DNA of 64,000 nucleotides from Taishania pollutisoli (GCF_014518315.1 NZ_JACVEL010000001.1:186001-250000); one strand, 5' to 3'; positions 1 to 9,857 are shown, counted from the first letter of the stretch. A program made the numbers and translations. Notes: generated by a model not told the origin, from the letters alone.

Positions 1-731
1 TTGTGGTTGCCGGATTTTACGGAAACAGTAAAAAAGGTGGAATCGACGGTTTCTTCCTTTCAAAACTTCAGGGAGACAACATCGCGGATGTTAAATATTA
101 CGAAGTACCTGTAGATGTAATGAAAATGTACCTTTCAGATCGCGCACAGGAAAAAATGGAAAAGAAAGATGCTACACAGGACTTAAAAATGACCAACATG
201 TTACTCCGTGAAATTACGTATGGTGAAGATGGAGGAATTACCATTTATGGTGAAAAACATTATGTTGTTTCAAGTTATAATCCACAGACAAAAACAACAA
301 CATACACCTATTACTACCAGGAAATCATCGGTGCCGGAATCAGTGCTGACGGAGATCTGAGATGGATGAAAAAATTCCCGAAAAATCAAGTCGGGGGAAG
401 TGCACGTGGTGGTATGGGATATTACCTCATCACTTCCGGAGAAACAGACTATCTCCTGTTCCTTGACAACATCAACAACATTCAATTACCAATGAATCAA
501 TTCCCGAAAGCACATCGCGATGGGAAAGGAGGGATTTTTACCGGATTTAAGGTTGACCGGGAAACCGGAGAAACGGAAAAAATTTCGTTGTTTGACACCC
601 GGGACGCTAAGGGCATTGAATTGTTTCAGTTTAACACAGGTAGAATCGTAAAAGTAAACGACAAGACATTCTCAGTAGAGTGCTACAAGAAAGGAAAAGA
701 GGATGTAATGGTAACAATCATTATGGATTAG
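1..731 (+). CDS. Unknown protein, 5' end cut off by the window
   Basis: An open frame runs from the window edge to a TAG at 729-731 (about 243 codons visible). The first complete codon is GTG at 3, but no start context can be judged, so the gene very probably begins upstream. The visible part is rich in short beta-type segments (GGITIYGEKHYV, GISADGDLRWMKKFP) and ends with TIIMD. It has no membrane segment and no motif I recognise. Repeated DG-x-L/I-type turns would fit a large secreted or beta-propeller-like Bacteroidota protein, but that is only an impression. It is followed by a clear terminator, so it is the last gene of its unit. Confidence 0.75.
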   Translation, partial: VVAGFYGNSKKGGIDGFFLSKLQGDNIADVKYYEVPVDVMKMYLSDRAQEKMEKKDATQDLKMTNMLLREITYGEDGGITIYGEKHYVVSSYNPQTKTTTYTYYYQEIIGAGISADGDLRWMKKFPKNQVGGSARGGMGYYLITSGETDYLLFLDNINNIQLPMNQFPKAHRDGKGGIFTGFKVDRETGETEKISLFDTRDAKGIELFQFNTGRIVKVNDKTFSVECYKKGKEDVMVTIIMD

Positions 732-758
732 TTCTCTACGTAAAATATTAGTAATTTT

Positions 759-791
759 AAACCCGTTGTATTATGACACAACGGGTTTTTT
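759..791 (+). terminator. Rho-independent terminator
   Basis: An inverted repeat AAACCCGTTGT / ACAACGGGTTT with an 8-base loop is followed by a run of T. It starts 28 bases after the stop of the preceding partial gene and ends just before the GTG of the next gene. Confidence 0.85.
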
Positions 792-806
792 GTTTCATTT
801 TGTCCT

Positions 807-1298
807 GTGAAAAAATTAATTGTCATATTGCTGTTTGTATGGGGGAAAAGTTTTGGTCAAAACACCATTTCCACCTCCTTCAATTATACAAAGACCGATT
901 TTTTTCATGGCATTGAATATGGTAGGGATGTATATACCTGTTCATTTTTTGCCGGCTTCGAATATGGCGTCAATCGAACGGTGTTTCAATCTCGCTTTTT
1001 CCCAAAGGCGAAAGGCGGCGTTTATTACCGTGCATTAAATAAGGAAAAATTCAACCTCGGACCTGTTATTCAATACAGCTATGCATACCTCCGATACAGT
1101 AAAATTCCCGATGGAACTGTCAGTTATCATGAATTAAACGGTGGGCTCAGATGGAGATACGGGCAACACTGGCAAATCGGACAAACACTACTTATCGGCG
1201 GATTGTGGGAACGTGGCAGAAGTACCATTTATCAGCAGCCAGTAACATCCGGCACATTGGGATTCACCCTGCAAATTGATTGCATCTATGCGTTTTAG
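807..1298 (+). CDS. Small secreted protein, probable outer-membrane beta-barrel
   Basis: 163 residues with a GTG start (GTG AAA AAA TTA). The first about 17 residues (MKKLIVILLFVWGKSFG, then Q) form a signal peptide with a likely cut after SFG. The mature part is made of alternating aromatic/polar strands (YTKTDFFHGIEYGRDVYTCSFF, broken by Gly/Asn turns) and ends with an aromatic residue (IYAF), as is usual for outer-membrane barrels. No family is recognised. Its 3' end overlaps the start of the next gene by about 11 bases, so the two are probably translated together. Confidence 0.7.
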   Translation: MKKLIVILLFVWGKSFGQNTISTSFNYTKTDFFHGIEYGRDVYTCSFFAGFEYGVNRTVFQSRFFPKAKGGVYYRALNKEKFNLGPVIQYSYAYLRYSKIPDGTVSYHELNGGLRWRYGQHWQIGQTLLIGGLWERGRSTIYQQPVTSGTLGFTLQIDCIYAF

Positions 1299-2082
1299 TC
1301 TCTTCATCATAACAGTATTCCTGTTTTCCTGCAACAAGCAGGACGTACATCCTGTTGAAATCATCGGACATGCGGGAAACGGCTTGAAAAATCCGTCTTC
1401 TATTTATCATGCCAATAGCCTTGAAGCAGTTGAACTGGCACTGGGAACAGCAGGGGTTTTAGGCGTTGAAATTGATCTTCAACTATCTGCGGACAACGAA
1501 TTGTGGTTGCTCCATGACCGGAAATTAGAAACCGAAACAACCGGATCTGGCTGTATCTCAGAAGCAACATTCGAAACACTCAAGAAAGTGCGGTTCAAAA
1601 CGGTCAACAAAGAACGACTCGTACGGCTATCGGACCTCAACTTCGGGCTGTATTCCGGAAAAACACTCTACCTGGACATCCGGCATTACAATGGGTGTAC
1701 CGAAGCCTTGATTGATCAGAGTCGAATCATTGATGCGCTACATCCCATCATTGAAGCGTGGGGAACGGTTCATTTTATAGTAACAACCAACCACAAACCA
1801 TGGTTGAACGGGTTTGCAGCACAAGGCTGGACCGTTTATTCAGATATCGAATCGATGTCCGAATTCCAGGAGCTTCAGCATTACAACCTGAATTTCCACG
1901 GAATCATGATTCGCAACTCCGCGGCCGGGAAAGATGATGTGACACGCATACAATCTGAGAATAAAAAAGTAATTTTGTTTGACATCCGTGCACCAAAACC
2001 TATTCGTCAGGCGCTGAAAAAGCATCCGGAAGGAATACTTGTTGACGACATCAAGGCTGCACTGATTGAAAAATCATCGTAA
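1288..2082 (+). CDS. Glycerophosphodiester phosphodiesterase-like lipoprotein
   Basis: 264 residues from ATG 1288; an in-frame ATG four codons earlier (1276) is possible, but 1288 puts the start directly before a lipoprotein signal (MRFSLFIITVFLFSC, lipobox LFSC). The mature part has the GDPD TIM-barrel pattern: HAGNG near residue 28 with ANSLEA after it, then GVEIDLQLSAD and LLHDRKLE, which correspond to the metal-binding E-x-D and catalytic H of the family. These enzymes release glycerol-3-phosphate from phospholipid head-group diesters. The canonical HRG is HAG here, so activity should not be taken for granted. Overlaps the upstream gene by 11 bases. Confidence 0.75.
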   Translation: MRFSLFIITVFLFSCNKQDVHPVEIIGHAGNGLKNPSSIYHANSLEAVELALGTAGVLGVEIDLQLSADNELWLLHDRKLETETTGSGCISEATFETLKKVRFKTVNKERLVRLSDLNFGLYSGKTLYLDIRHYNGCTEALIDQSRIIDALHPIIEAWGTVHFIVTTNHKPWLNGFAAQGWTVYSDIESMSEFQELQHYNLNFHGIMIRNSAAGKDDVTRIQSENKKVILFDIRAPKPIRQALKKHPEGILVDDIKAALIEKSS

Positions 2083-2095
2083 AATATGCATCGTT

Positions 2096-2440
2096 ATGGG
2101 AAAAAATAAGAAAGAACGAATCAATGTGGTATATTCTACCAATCCGGATTTCGGATATGAATTTGAATCAGAAGAAACAGCTGAAACACTTCCTAAAAAT
2201 CAACAGAAGCTGTATGTTTCCATCGATAAGAAATCACGGGGAGGCAAAGAAGTAACCCTGATTGAAGGGTTTATCGGAACGGAAGATGATTTAAAAGAAT
2301 TAGGCAAATTACTCAAAACCAAATGCGGAGTCGGTGGCAGTGTAAAAGACGGTGAAATTCTCGTTCAGGGAAATTTCCGGGATAAAATCATTGCGATTCT
2401 GGAATCAGAGGGATACCAGACAAAGCGAAAAGGAGGGTAA
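2096..2440 (+). CDS. SUI1/eIF1-type translation factor (YciH family)
   Basis: 114 residues from ATG 2096 (a TTG at 2066 is in frame but lies inside the upstream gene). The C-terminal half carries the SUI1 fold pattern: KSRGGKEVTLIEGF, then KTKCGVGGSVKDGEILVQGN and KIIAILESEGY. In bacteria these small proteins resemble eIF1 and are thought to influence start-site fidelity, but their role is poorly known. The N-terminal 50 residues are charged and variable. Starts 13 bases after the previous gene. Ends in KRKGG, which is common for the family. Confidence 0.85.
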   Translation: MGKNKKERINVVYSTNPDFGYEFESEETAETLPKNQQKLYVSIDKKSRGGKEVTLIEGFIGTEDDLKELGKLLKTKCGVGGSVKDGEILVQGNFRDKIIAILESEGYQTKRKGG

Positions 2441-2463
2441 GGGGGCGTGGAGAGTGATTAGTT

Positions 2464-3056
2464 AAAAGTGGAGAGTAATAAGTATAGGGGTTTAATTATC
2501 AGTTATCAATGAGTTAATTATCAATTTTTAATCCCAAAAACAGAAATCCATACGTTTGATAGTGGAAAGTGAGCTGTTATTTTTGGTAAGGCCATTTATA
2601 GTTATCATATCAACAAGTCCTATCGTCAATTCATCAATCAGTCATACTGTCAACAAGTCAATTCATCAATCATTCATAACACCATATAGTGATTAGTGGA
2701 AGTGAGAAGCTAAAAGTGGAGAGTAATAAGTATAGGGGTTTAATTATCAGTTATCAATGAGTTAATTATCAATTTTTAATCCCAAAAACAGAAATCCATA
2801 CGTTTGATAGTGGAAAGTGAGCTGTTATTTTTGGTAAGGCCATTTATAGTTATCATATCAACAAGTCCTATCGTCAATTCATCAATCAGTCATACTGTCA
2901 ACAAGTCAATTCATCAATCATTCATAACACCATATAGTGATTAGTGGAAGTGAGAAGCTAAAAGTGGAGAGTAATAAGTGTAGGGGTTTAATTATCAGTT
3001 ATCAATGAGTTAATTATCAATTTTTAATCCCAAAAACAGAAATCCATACATTTGAT
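2464..3056. repeat. 248-bp tandem repeat, two full and one partial copy
   Basis: Copies begin with AAAAGTGGAGAGTAATAAGT at 2464, 2712 and 2960 (period 248). The first two are essentially identical; the third follows for about 97 bases with one clear change (AGTATA to AGTGTA) and then diverges into an AATTGACAAC sequence. Each copy contains TTAATTATCAGTTATCAATGAG and several CAACAAGTC / TCAATTCATCAATCA sub-repeats. No open frame of useful length is present. The rest of the 2441-3174 gap is also AT-rich and non-coding and ends with the leader of the ComM-like gene. Confidence 0.9.
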
Positions 3057-3174
3057 AATTGACAACTAATCATTCATAATTCAAAAATTCAGCACTCAAA
3101 ATTCACAAAAAACTTTCATAATCTCCTATTTTTAATTATCTTAAGGTATAATTTAACCGAAAAACATACCTTTT

Positions 3175-4713
3175 ATGTTAGTAAAAACCTATAGCAGTTC
3201 CGTGATTGGAATTGATGCGACAACCATTACCATTGAAGTAAATTTAGGGCAGGGAATTAATTTTTTTCTAGTCGGACTCCCGGACTCTTCTGTGAAAGAA
3301 AGTCACCTGCGAATCAAAGCGGCACTTGCCAACAACAACCTCAAATTCCCCCAACGGGAAGTCACCATCAATATGGCACCGGCAGATATCCGGAAAGAAG
3401 GAACGGTCTTCGACCTGCCGATTGCGGTCGGAATACTTGCTGTAAGCGAGCAAATCAACCCGGAACAATTGCATTCATTTCAACTGATGGGAGAATTATC
3501 CCTCGATGGCAATCTACAACCTGTAAAAGGTGTTCTTCCAATGGTACTACAGGCTAAAAAAGAAGGATTTCAGTCCATCATATTGCCGGAGGAAAATGCG
3601 CAGGAAGCCGCAGTTGTTGACGGATTAAGAATTTACGGAATGAAATCACTCCGGGAAGTTGTTGATTTTTTTAATGGTACAGCAACCGTTGAACCGACCC
3701 AAATTGACATGGAAAAGACCTTTACCAATATGCTGGACGAATTTGAGGTGGATTTTAAAGATGTAAAAGGACAGCATAAAATTAAACGTGCATTTGAAAT
3801 CGCCGCTTCCGGGGGACACAATGTCGTTCTGATCGGTCCTCCGGGAGCGGGAAAATCTATGCTGGCCAAGCGACTTCCCACTATTCTACCTCCCATGAGT
3901 CTGGAGGAAGCACTGGAAACAACCAAAATACATAGTGTTGCAGGAAAAATTAAAGAGGCAAAAGGATTAATCACACAACGCCCTTTCCGAAAACCACATC
4001 ATTCAATTTCCGACACTGCACTGGTCGGAGGAGGAAGCTTCCCGCAACCCGGAGAATTCTCACTGGCACACAACGGTGTTCTTTTCCTGGATGAACTTCC
4101 GGAATTTAAACGATCCGCACTGGAAGTCATGCGGCAGCCATTAGAAGACCGGGTTGTCACCATTTCAAGAGCCCGTTACACCATTGATTTTCCCGCAGGC
4201 GTAATGCTGGTTGGAGCTATGAATCCCTGTCCCTGCGGATATTTCAACCACCCTGAAAAAGAATGCTCCTGCAATCAGGGAACCGTCCGGCATTACCTGA
4301 ACAAAATCTCCGGCCCCTTACTCGACCGGATTGATCTGCACATTGAAGTAACGCCTGTTTCCTTTGACGAACTGGCCATGGAACAAGACGGAGAACAGAG
4401 TAAAAGCATCCGGGAACGTGTTGTCAACGCCCGGTTATTTCAGCAAGGGCGCTTTTCAACAGACAAGGGGATTTATTGCAACGCCCAAATGGAAAGCAAA
4501 CAAATAAAAGAGCATTGCAAACTCTCGGAAGAAAGCAAAAACATACTCAAACATGCCATGGACCGGCTCGGACTTTCCGCCAGGGCTTACGACCGGATTC
4601 TGAAAGTCTCCAGAACCATTGCCGATCTCGAACGCTGCACAACAATCGAAACACGTCACATTGCTGAAGCTATTCAGTACAGGAACCTCGATCGAATGAA
4701 CTGGGGAAGTTAA
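3175..4713 (+). CDS. comM: YifB/ComM family Mg chelatase-like AAA+ ATPase
   Basis: 512 residues, the normal family length. The N-terminal about 170 residues are the Lon-protease-like ChlI domain ([34 protein letters not shown]). The Mg-chelatase AAA+ core follows, with Walker A GPPGAGKS at 221-228, Walker [11 protein letters not shown], and the family signature [10 protein letters not shown] Cys-rich segment PCPCGY...CSC is near residue 345. The C-terminal Mg_chelatase_C region contains the [21 protein letters not shown] helix. In other bacteria ComM is a helicase that helps branch migration of incoming DNA in natural transformation; that role here is inference. The gene stands alone after the 248-bp repeat. 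Confidence 0.93.
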   Translation: MLVKTYSSSVIGIDATTITIEVNLGQGINFFLVGLPDSSVKESHLRIKAALANNNLKFPQREVTINMAPADIRKEGTVFDLPIAVGILAVSEQINPEQLHSFQLMGELSLDGNLQPVKGVLPMVLQAKKEGFQSIILPEENAQEAAVVDGLRIYGMKSLREVVDFFNGTATVEPTQIDMEKTFTNMLDEFEVDFKDVKGQHKIKRAFEIAASGGHNVVLIGPPGAGKSMLAKRLPTILPPMSLEEALETTKIHSVAGKIKEAKGLITQRPFRKPHHSISDTALVGGGSFPQPGEFSLAHNGVLFLDELPEFKRSALEVMRQPLEDRVVTISRARYTIDFPAGVMLVGAMNPCPCGYFNHPEKECSCNQGTVRHYLNKISGPLLDRIDLHIEVTPVSFDELAMEQDGEQSKSIRERVVNARLFQQGRFSTDKGIYCNAQMESKQIKEHCKLSEESKNILKHAMDRLGLSARAYDRILKVSRTIADLERCTTIETRHIAEAIQYRNLDRMNWGS

Positions 4714-4753
4714 AAATTCATTTATTTTTCTGACCTTTGTACAAAGTTTTGAG

Positions 4754-5344
4754 ATGTTAGTCGAGATTAGCGATAAATTAGTATCCACCCAATTGTTTGA
4801 GCAAAAATTTGTATGTGACCTGAATGCGTGCAAAGGTGCCTGCTGTGTGGAAGGAGATGCGGGGGCTCCGCTCACGTATGAAGAAGTAGACCAGATGGAA
4901 GAAGACCTGGAAAATTACCTCCCGTACATGCGCCCCGAAGGAATTGAAGCAGTCAACAAGACCGGTGTGTTTTACATGGACCAGGATGGTGAACCGGTAA
5001 CAACATTGATCAACGGCGGAGCATGTGCATTTGTTTATTTCGATGAAAACGGCATTACAAAATGTGCAATCGAGAAAGCCTACCTGGAAGGAAAAACAAC
5101 TTTTAAGAAACCAATCTCGTGCCACCTGTACCCGATCCGGGTAAAGAAATTCAATGATTTTACAGCCCTTAACTATGACGAATGGCCTATTTGTGCACCT
5201 GCATGTGATTGCGGAAACAAACTGGATGTATCGGTCTATCGCTTCCTGAAAGAACCAATCATTCGCGCCTGGGGCGTTCCCTTTTATGAAGAATTGTGTA
5301 AAGTAGATGAAGAATGGAAAAAGTCCATGAATGAGCAAGAATAA
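4754..5344 (+). CDS. DUF3109 family cysteine-rich protein
   Basis: 196 residues. The N-terminus has C-x4-C-x3-CC (C21, C26, C30, C31), and more Cys occur in GGACAF, KCAIEK, ISCHLYP and CAPACDCG, a pattern shared with the Fe/Zn-cluster YkgJ-like families. DUF3109 proteins are common in Bacteroidota but have no proven function; metal or Fe-S binding is the obvious inference. Starts 40 bases after the ComM-like gene with no terminator between them, so co-transcription is possible. Confidence 0.88.
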   Translation: MLVEISDKLVSTQLFEQKFVCDLNACKGACCVEGDAGAPLTYEEVDQMEEDLENYLPYMRPEGIEAVNKTGVFYMDQDGEPVTTLINGGACAFVYFDENGITKCAIEKAYLEGKTTFKKPISCHLYPIRVKKFNDFTALNYDEWPICAPACDCGNKLDVSVYRFLKEPIIRAWGVPFYEELCKVDEEWKKSMNEQE

Positions 5345-5359
5345 AAAGTCTGTTTCGGG

Positions 5360-5392
5360 TTGATTCATTGTTCACGTTAAACATTATATTTG
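5360..5392 (+). promoter_or_regulatory. Candidate Bacteroidota-type promoter
   Basis: TATATTTG at 5385-5392 matches the -7 consensus TAnnTTTG of the Bacteroidota primary sigma factor. A TTG at 5360-5362 lies 22 bases upstream, slightly wider than the usual 19-21. Transcription would start near 5399, about 10 bases before the GTG of the downstream membrane gene. Confidence 0.4.
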
Positions 5393-5408
5393 CCAAAACA
5401 CAGAAAAA

Positions 5409-6878
5409 GTGATCGCATACATCATCTTTATCTTTCTAATTATCACTGCCATACTGCGCTACGTGCCGGGACTAAGGATACCTCACTCCTCTCCGTGGTT
5501 ACTGCCTGCAGGATTCGTGATTAAAGTAGCTGTCGGGATGTTTTTTCTCTACATCTATTCCTATCACTATGGAGTTGGTGAACTAACCGCAGATCCCAGT
5601 GCATTCATGGTGGAAAGTAAGATTTTGAATGCTACTTTTTATGAATCTCCGGGTGCTTACCTTCGTTTTCTAACCGGCCTGGACAACAAAGCGTTGGTTG
5701 CTCAATACCTGAGTGAAACAACCCAATGGGACGCAGGCAGTAGCAAATGGTTCAATGATACGCGGAATTTATTGCGGTTGCATTCACTGATTCACTTTAT
5801 CTCATTTAACCAAACAGCAATTCATCTGTTTGTCGTTTCCTTCATCTCTCTTTTAGGACTGCGTTTTATTACACTGGCTATCATTCCGTATACCCAATTG
5901 AAAACAACGGTTGTTTTTTTAGCGCTGCTGCTAATGCCCAACGCCCTGTTCTGGTCATCAGGATTGTTAAAAGAGCCACTTATTTACTTCTCTATCGGGT
6001 TGTTTATTTATTCCATTTTAAGCATCACTTCCCTGGTGAAAAAGGTACTGCTTATCGCTCTTTCAATTCTATGCCTGGTTGGGATAAAGCCGTACATTTT
6101 CCTTTGCATTATTCCTGCAGTTCTCATTTTCGTACTCTTTTATTACCTGAAACAAACCCGAACAGCACTCATTATCACCATTGTTTTAATCGCCGGATCG
6201 CTTGTTTCGTTGCTAACTACTCCCCTTCAACCAGTCGTAAAAAAACTGTCCGACCAGCAATTTGATTTTATCAATATCGGAAAAGGTGGAGTTTTTGCCC
6301 GCGCAGATACCTGCATCTACATCATCGCAGGTGAAGATATGCCACATGTGATCGTCAACCAGGTTGATTCAACCGTTATTCTGACAAAAGAAATCGTGGG
6401 TGATTACATTCTTCCCAATGCAAAAAAAGATAAAAAACGCTGCATTATTCAACCCAACGAGATTCCCTGGAAAATGTATTACGATGGTGAATTCAGTGGC
6501 AGCTACATTGAAATCACCCCGATAGAAGAATCGGGGATCCAGCTCCTGAAAAATATTCCGGAAGCAGTACAAAACGTAACGATTCGACCATATCCGGGAG
6601 ACCCTCCCGCTTCTGTTTTTAAATACTTCTCACTCATCGACGGATGGGGGTTGTGCCTTTTATTTATCCTGACATTCTTCTTCTTCCGGCGGAAAATCAA
6701 CCGGAAAGAATTAAGCCTTATTGCCGCTTTGGTTGTATTTTCGTTCATACTGACTTTGCTCATCGGTTGGACAACCCCGGTTCTGGGTGCCATCATACGA
6801 TACAAAGTCCCGGTTCAATTAGCCATGATGTTGGCAACGTTAATAATATTCAATCCAAAACGATTAAAAAATGGATAA
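5409..6878 (+). CDS. Polytopic membrane protein of unknown function
   Basis: 489 residues with a GTG start. There are about ten hydrophobic segments: one at residues 1-20, one near 30-55, several between about 140 and 290, and a C-terminal group from about 415. A soluble stretch of about 120 residues (about 290-410) lies between them. The segment ALFWSSGLLKEPLIYF in the middle resembles polymerase/glycosyltransferase-type envelope proteins (EpsG/Wzy-like) in style, but I cannot assign a family. The last 8 bases overlap the SDR gene. Confidence 0.7.
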   Translation: MIAYIIFIFLIITAILRYVPGLRIPHSSPWLLPAGFVIKVAVGMFFLYIYSYHYGVGELTADPSAFMVESKILNATFYESPGAYLRFLTGLDNKALVAQYLSETTQWDAGSSKWFNDTRNLLRLHSLIHFISFNQTAIHLFVVSFISLLGLRFITLAIIPYTQLKTTVVFLALLLMPNALFWSSGLLKEPLIYFSIGLFIYSILSITSLVKKVLLIALSILCLVGIKPYIFLCIIPAVLIFVLFYYLKQTRTALIITIVLIAGSLVSLLTTPLQPVVKKLSDQQFDFINIGKGGVFARADTCIYIIAGEDMPHVIVNQVDSTVILTKEIVGDYILPNAKKDKKRCIIQPNEIPWKMYYDGEFSGSYIEITPIEESGIQLLKNIPEAVQNVTIRPYPGDPPASVFKYFSLIDGWGLCLLFILTFFFFRRKINRKELSLIAALVVFSFILTLLIGWTTPVLGAIIRYKVPVQLAMMLATLIIFNPKRLKNG

Positions 6879-7629
6879 TTATGTTTTTATAACAGGGGCA
6901 ACCTCCGGGTTTGGAGAAGCCTGCGCCAGAAAATTCAGCTCCGAAGGATACAACCTGATCATCACGGGAAGAAGAGAACAGCGACTGACACAACTTCAGG
7001 ATGAATTAAGAAAAGACGGAACGAATATCATTTCCCTCTGTTTTGATGTGAGAAACCTGTCCGAAGTGGAACAAGCCGTTTCATCGCTTCCGGAAGAAGT
7101 TAAAAACAAGATTTCTATTTTGATCAACAACGCAGGACTGGCTGTCGGAAGGGAGCCGATAGACCAGGGAAACATTGATGATTGGGAGCGAATGATCGAT
7201 ACCAATATCAAAGGCTTGTTGTATGTTTCAAAAAGCATCATTCCTTTTCTCAAAAACAATCAGAAAGGGCATATTTTCAACATCGGCAGTATTGCGGGAA
7301 AAGAAGTTTACCCGATGGGAAATGTTTACTGCGGTACAAAACATGCTGTTGATGCACTTTCGAGAGCCATGCGCATCGACCTGGTAGATTACAACATTAA
7401 AGTAACCAACATTGCCCCGGGAGCAGCAGAAACGGAATTTTCACTGGTTCGCTTCAAAGGAGATCAACACAAGGCAGACGCCACATACGATGGATTCGAA
7501 CCGCTTGTTGCAGCTGATATTGCCGACACCATTTATTTTGTTGCTACCCGCCCGCAACATGTCACAATCAATGACCTGACAATTATGCCCACCGCACAGG
7601 CAAGCGCAACGGTCTTCCACAAGGAATAA
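6871..7629 (+). CDS. Short-chain dehydrogenase/reductase (YdfG-like)
   Basis: 252 residues, classical SDR length. The nucleotide-binding motif TGATSGFG is at 8-15, followed by the structural NNAG and by the catalytic S140 and Y153-x3-K157 (YCGTK). The TGxxSGFG form and the sequence around it (GRR, VRN) are those of YdfG-type NADP-dependent 3-hydroxy acid/serine dehydrogenases, a frequent Bacteroidota annotation. The exact substrate cannot be read from the sequence. The ATG overlaps the end of the upstream membrane gene. Confidence 0.88.
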   Translation: MDNYVFITGATSGFGEACARKFSSEGYNLIITGRREQRLTQLQDELRKDGTNIISLCFDVRNLSEVEQAVSSLPEEVKNKISILINNAGLAVGREPIDQGNIDDWERMIDTNIKGLLYVSKSIIPFLKNNQKGHIFNIGSIAGKEVYPMGNVYCGTKHAVDALSRAMRIDLVDYNIKVTNIAPGAAETEFSLVRFKGDQHKADATYDGFEPLVAADIADTIYFVATRPQHVTINDLTIMPTAQASATVFHKE

Positions 7630-7700
7630 CCGACTTTTCTTCCAAATAAAATAGGAAACACAGCGTTTATCTTAATTATATGAATTAAAATTGATTCCGT

Positions 7701-7985
7701 ATGAAGTCACCTTCTTTTGCAGTATTACTCCTCCTGACACTCCTTTTCTCCTGTGAAAAGAGCGGTAAAAACAATGCGACGATTATCCGAAACTGTACAG
7801 GTACGTATCTTCGTATCAGTGACAAAGAATATAAAGTCTGTAACCACCAAAAGCTGGCAGGATACAATCATGGAATTTCTGTAACAGCGACCTACAAACA
7901 CCTGAAAAAATGTGACGACACAGCCATGTATTGTATGATGGCTTATCCGAATGACGGGTTGATCAAAGTCATCAGCATTAAATAG
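7701..7985 (+). CDS. Small lipoprotein, unknown function
   Basis: 94 residues. A lipoprotein signal (MKSPSFAVLLLLTLLFSC) puts the lipidated Cys at 18. The mature 76 residues contain five further Cys (NCTGTYL, YKVCNH, KKCDDTAMYC) that could form disulfides in the periplasm or at the surface. No family recognised. Its 3' end overlaps by 8 bases the end of the convergent glycosyltransferase gene. Confidence 0.65.
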   Translation: MKSPSFAVLLLLTLLFSCEKSGKNNATIIRNCTGTYLRISDKEYKVCNHQKLAGYNHGISVTATYKHLKKCDDTAMYCMMAYPNDGLIKVISIK

Positions 7986-9174
7986 ATCCGAAAGTAACTA
8001 CCTGAGAGACGCGGCTTCTTTTTTCATTGCTCATAAACACAAAAATATACAGCCCGATAAACAACAGGTTACCAATTCCCAGCATTCCTTTTATGTACAT
8101 AAAATCTGAAATGTGGCTCCCCAAAAGATCATTCGAATTGAGCGAAAACAATCCGAACCCCAACACAAAAACACTCCATGCAACAACAGATCTTCGGGTA
8201 ATCAATTCGTAAATCAAAAATAGAATAAGCGGGACAGACAGTAAAAAATGTTGCGTATCCGTTACAAAGAAATTGGGTACAAACGCCATGAACACAACCA
8301 TCCATCGAAACAATTGTCGTTGATGATTATGCTTGCTCACATCTACCAACATCAGCAACAATAATACTGAAAGAAATATCAATGACGGTCCCCATTCGGA
8401 AGAAACACCAAAATAAGTCAGCGCCAAAAACCGTAACGAATTATAACCGACAATGTACTCTCCATGCCCGGAAACAGCAGTCAACCAATCACTCCATAAT
8501 TTGATCCCGGCATCCCACCCCAAATGCACCAGTGGGAACAGAAAAAAGAAAATACCACACAACCCGCTATAAAAAACATACTTCCATTGACGAAAGAACA
8601 ACAACGGGAAAAGTGCCACAATGGTAATCGGTTTTATAATGATCATCAGACTCCAGCTAATAACGGTATACCACACAGTAGTCGATTTCAGGTGTGACAA
8701 TCCGTAGACAAACAACCCCAAAAGGATCAGATTCACATTCCCCATGTGAAATTCACGTACCAGGTGGATCGTGACGCTGAAAAATCCAAGGTATAACACC
8801 CATGCATAATTTCTGCGTATTCCAAGCATTTCCCGGATCATTGCAGCGAGTACCGGTATGGAATACAGCAAGGCAAAAGACGACAATACCAGGTGAACGA
8901 TCTTTGCCACAGGGAAGGGCAACCAGAAATTATACCCGAATAAATAAAGCGTAAAAGGCGGGTACTTGAAATACCCTGTATCCAATCCGTAATTGGTCAC
9001 ATACGGATCATTTCCGTTAAAAAAATCTTGCACAGCACCGTAGTAGACAACGAAATCATTTGTCCACAGCTTACCATTTACGGTTTCTACAGTGAGAAAA
9101 AGCCCCAGGAATAAACAGATGAATACATAAAATAACAGCTGAAACCGTTCTATCTTAAGCTTCGGGATATTCAT
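7978..9174 (-). CDS. GT87-like (DUF2029) membrane glycosyltransferase
   Basis: 398 residues with about ten membrane segments. After the first segment comes the GT87 signature: an acidic site DFVVYY, then GNDPY and YFKYPPFTLYLF. This arrangement is typical of polyprenyl-phosphate-mannose-dependent alpha-mannosyltransferases of the GT-C fold, with catalytic acidic residues in the first periplasmic loop. The sugar and acceptor are unknown. It lies 26 bases downstream of the aldolase gene on the same strand; the two may be co-transcribed without being functionally linked. Confidence 0.8.
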   Translation of the reverse strand: MNIPKLKIERFQLLFYVFICLFLGLFLTVETVNGKLWTNDFVVYYGAVQDFFNGNDPYVTNYGLDTGYFKYPPFTLYLFGYNFWLPFPVAKIVHLVLSSFALLYSIPVLAAMIREMLGIRRNYAWVLYLGFFSVTIHLVREFHMGNVNLILLGLFVYGLSHLKSTTVWYTVISWSLMIIIKPITIVALFPLLFFRQWKYVFYSGLCGIFFFLFPLVHLGWDAGIKLWSDWLTAVSGHGEYIVGYNSLRFLALTYFGVSSEWGPSLIFLSVLLLLMLVDVSKHNHQRQLFRWMVVFMAFVPNFFVTDTQHFLLSVPLILFLIYELITRRSVVAWSVFVLGFGLFSLNSNDLLGSHISDFMYIKGMLGIGNLLFIGLYIFVFMSNEKRSRVSQVVTFGSI

Positions 9175-9200
9175 CTCAGTATGTTATTCCACAAAAACTG

Positions 9201-9857
9201 TTACTGATTTCCTTTCGCGTAATCAGCTAAGAATTGCTCCAGTCCTTTATCTGTCAGCGGGTGGTTTGCCAATGCTTTGATGGCTTTCAACGGCCCCGTC
9301 ATTACATCTGCACCAATTTCCGCACAATGAATGATGTGCATCGGGTGACGAACAGATGCTGCCAAAATCTCCGTATCAAACAAATAGTTGTCGTAAATTG
9401 TACGGATTTGCGCGATCAACTCCAGTCCGTCATACGAAATATCATCCAAACGTCCCAGGAACGGAGAAATATACGTCGCGCCTGCTTTTGCCGCTAACAA
9501 CGCTTGTCCCGCGGAGAACACCAGCGTACAATTTGTCTTAATTCCCTTGGATGCAAAATATTTAATTGCCTTAATTCCTTCCGGAATCATTGGGATTTTA
9601 ACCACGATATTTGCGTGCAATTTCGCCAACTCTTCACCTTCTTTGATCATTCCGTCAAAATCAGTTGAAATCACTTCAGCGGAAACAGGTCCGTCCACGA
9701 TCTTACAAATTTCAACGTAGTGATTCAGGATGTTTTGCGCTCCTGTAATCCCTTCTTTTGCCATCAGCGATGGGTTGGTTGTTACTCCGTCCAAAATCCC
9801 AAGATCATTTGCTTCCCTGATTTCGTCCAAATTTGCAGTGTCAATGAAAAATTTCAT
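9201..9857 (-). CDS. fsa: Transaldolase-family fructose-6-phosphate aldolase
   Basis: 218 residues, the length of the small FSA/TalC class and much shorter than classical transaldolases. It begins [13 protein letters not shown] and has [13 protein letters not shown], the Schiff-base lysine K87 in [22 protein letters not shown] and SPFLGRLDD. Enzymes of this class form a decameric TIM barrel and catalyse either transaldolase or fructose-6-phosphate aldol cleavage; sequence alone does not separate the two. The gene product belongs to pentose phosphate/sugar phosphate metabolism. Confidence 0.92.
   Translation of the reverse strand: MKFFIDTANLDEIREANDLGILDGVTTNPSLMAKEGITGAQNILNHYVEICKIVDGPVSAEVISTDFDGMIKEGEELAKLHANIVVKIPMIPEGIKAIKYFASKGIKTNCTLVFSAGQALLAAKAGATYISPFLGRLDDISYDGLELIAQIRTIYDNYLFDTEILAASVRHPMHIIHCAEIGADVMTGPLKAIKALANHPLTDKGLEQFLADYAKGNQ

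Noticed and set aside
2464-3056. CRISPR array
   Set aside because: The unit is 248 bp with identical copies and no short repeat/spacer alternation; no cas genes are near. The heptamer array is also not a CRISPR.
4778-5368. Minus-strand 196-residue Cys-rich frame opposite DUF3109
   Set aside because: It mirrors the coding sequence of the DUF3109 gene, which has clear family motifs and a better start.
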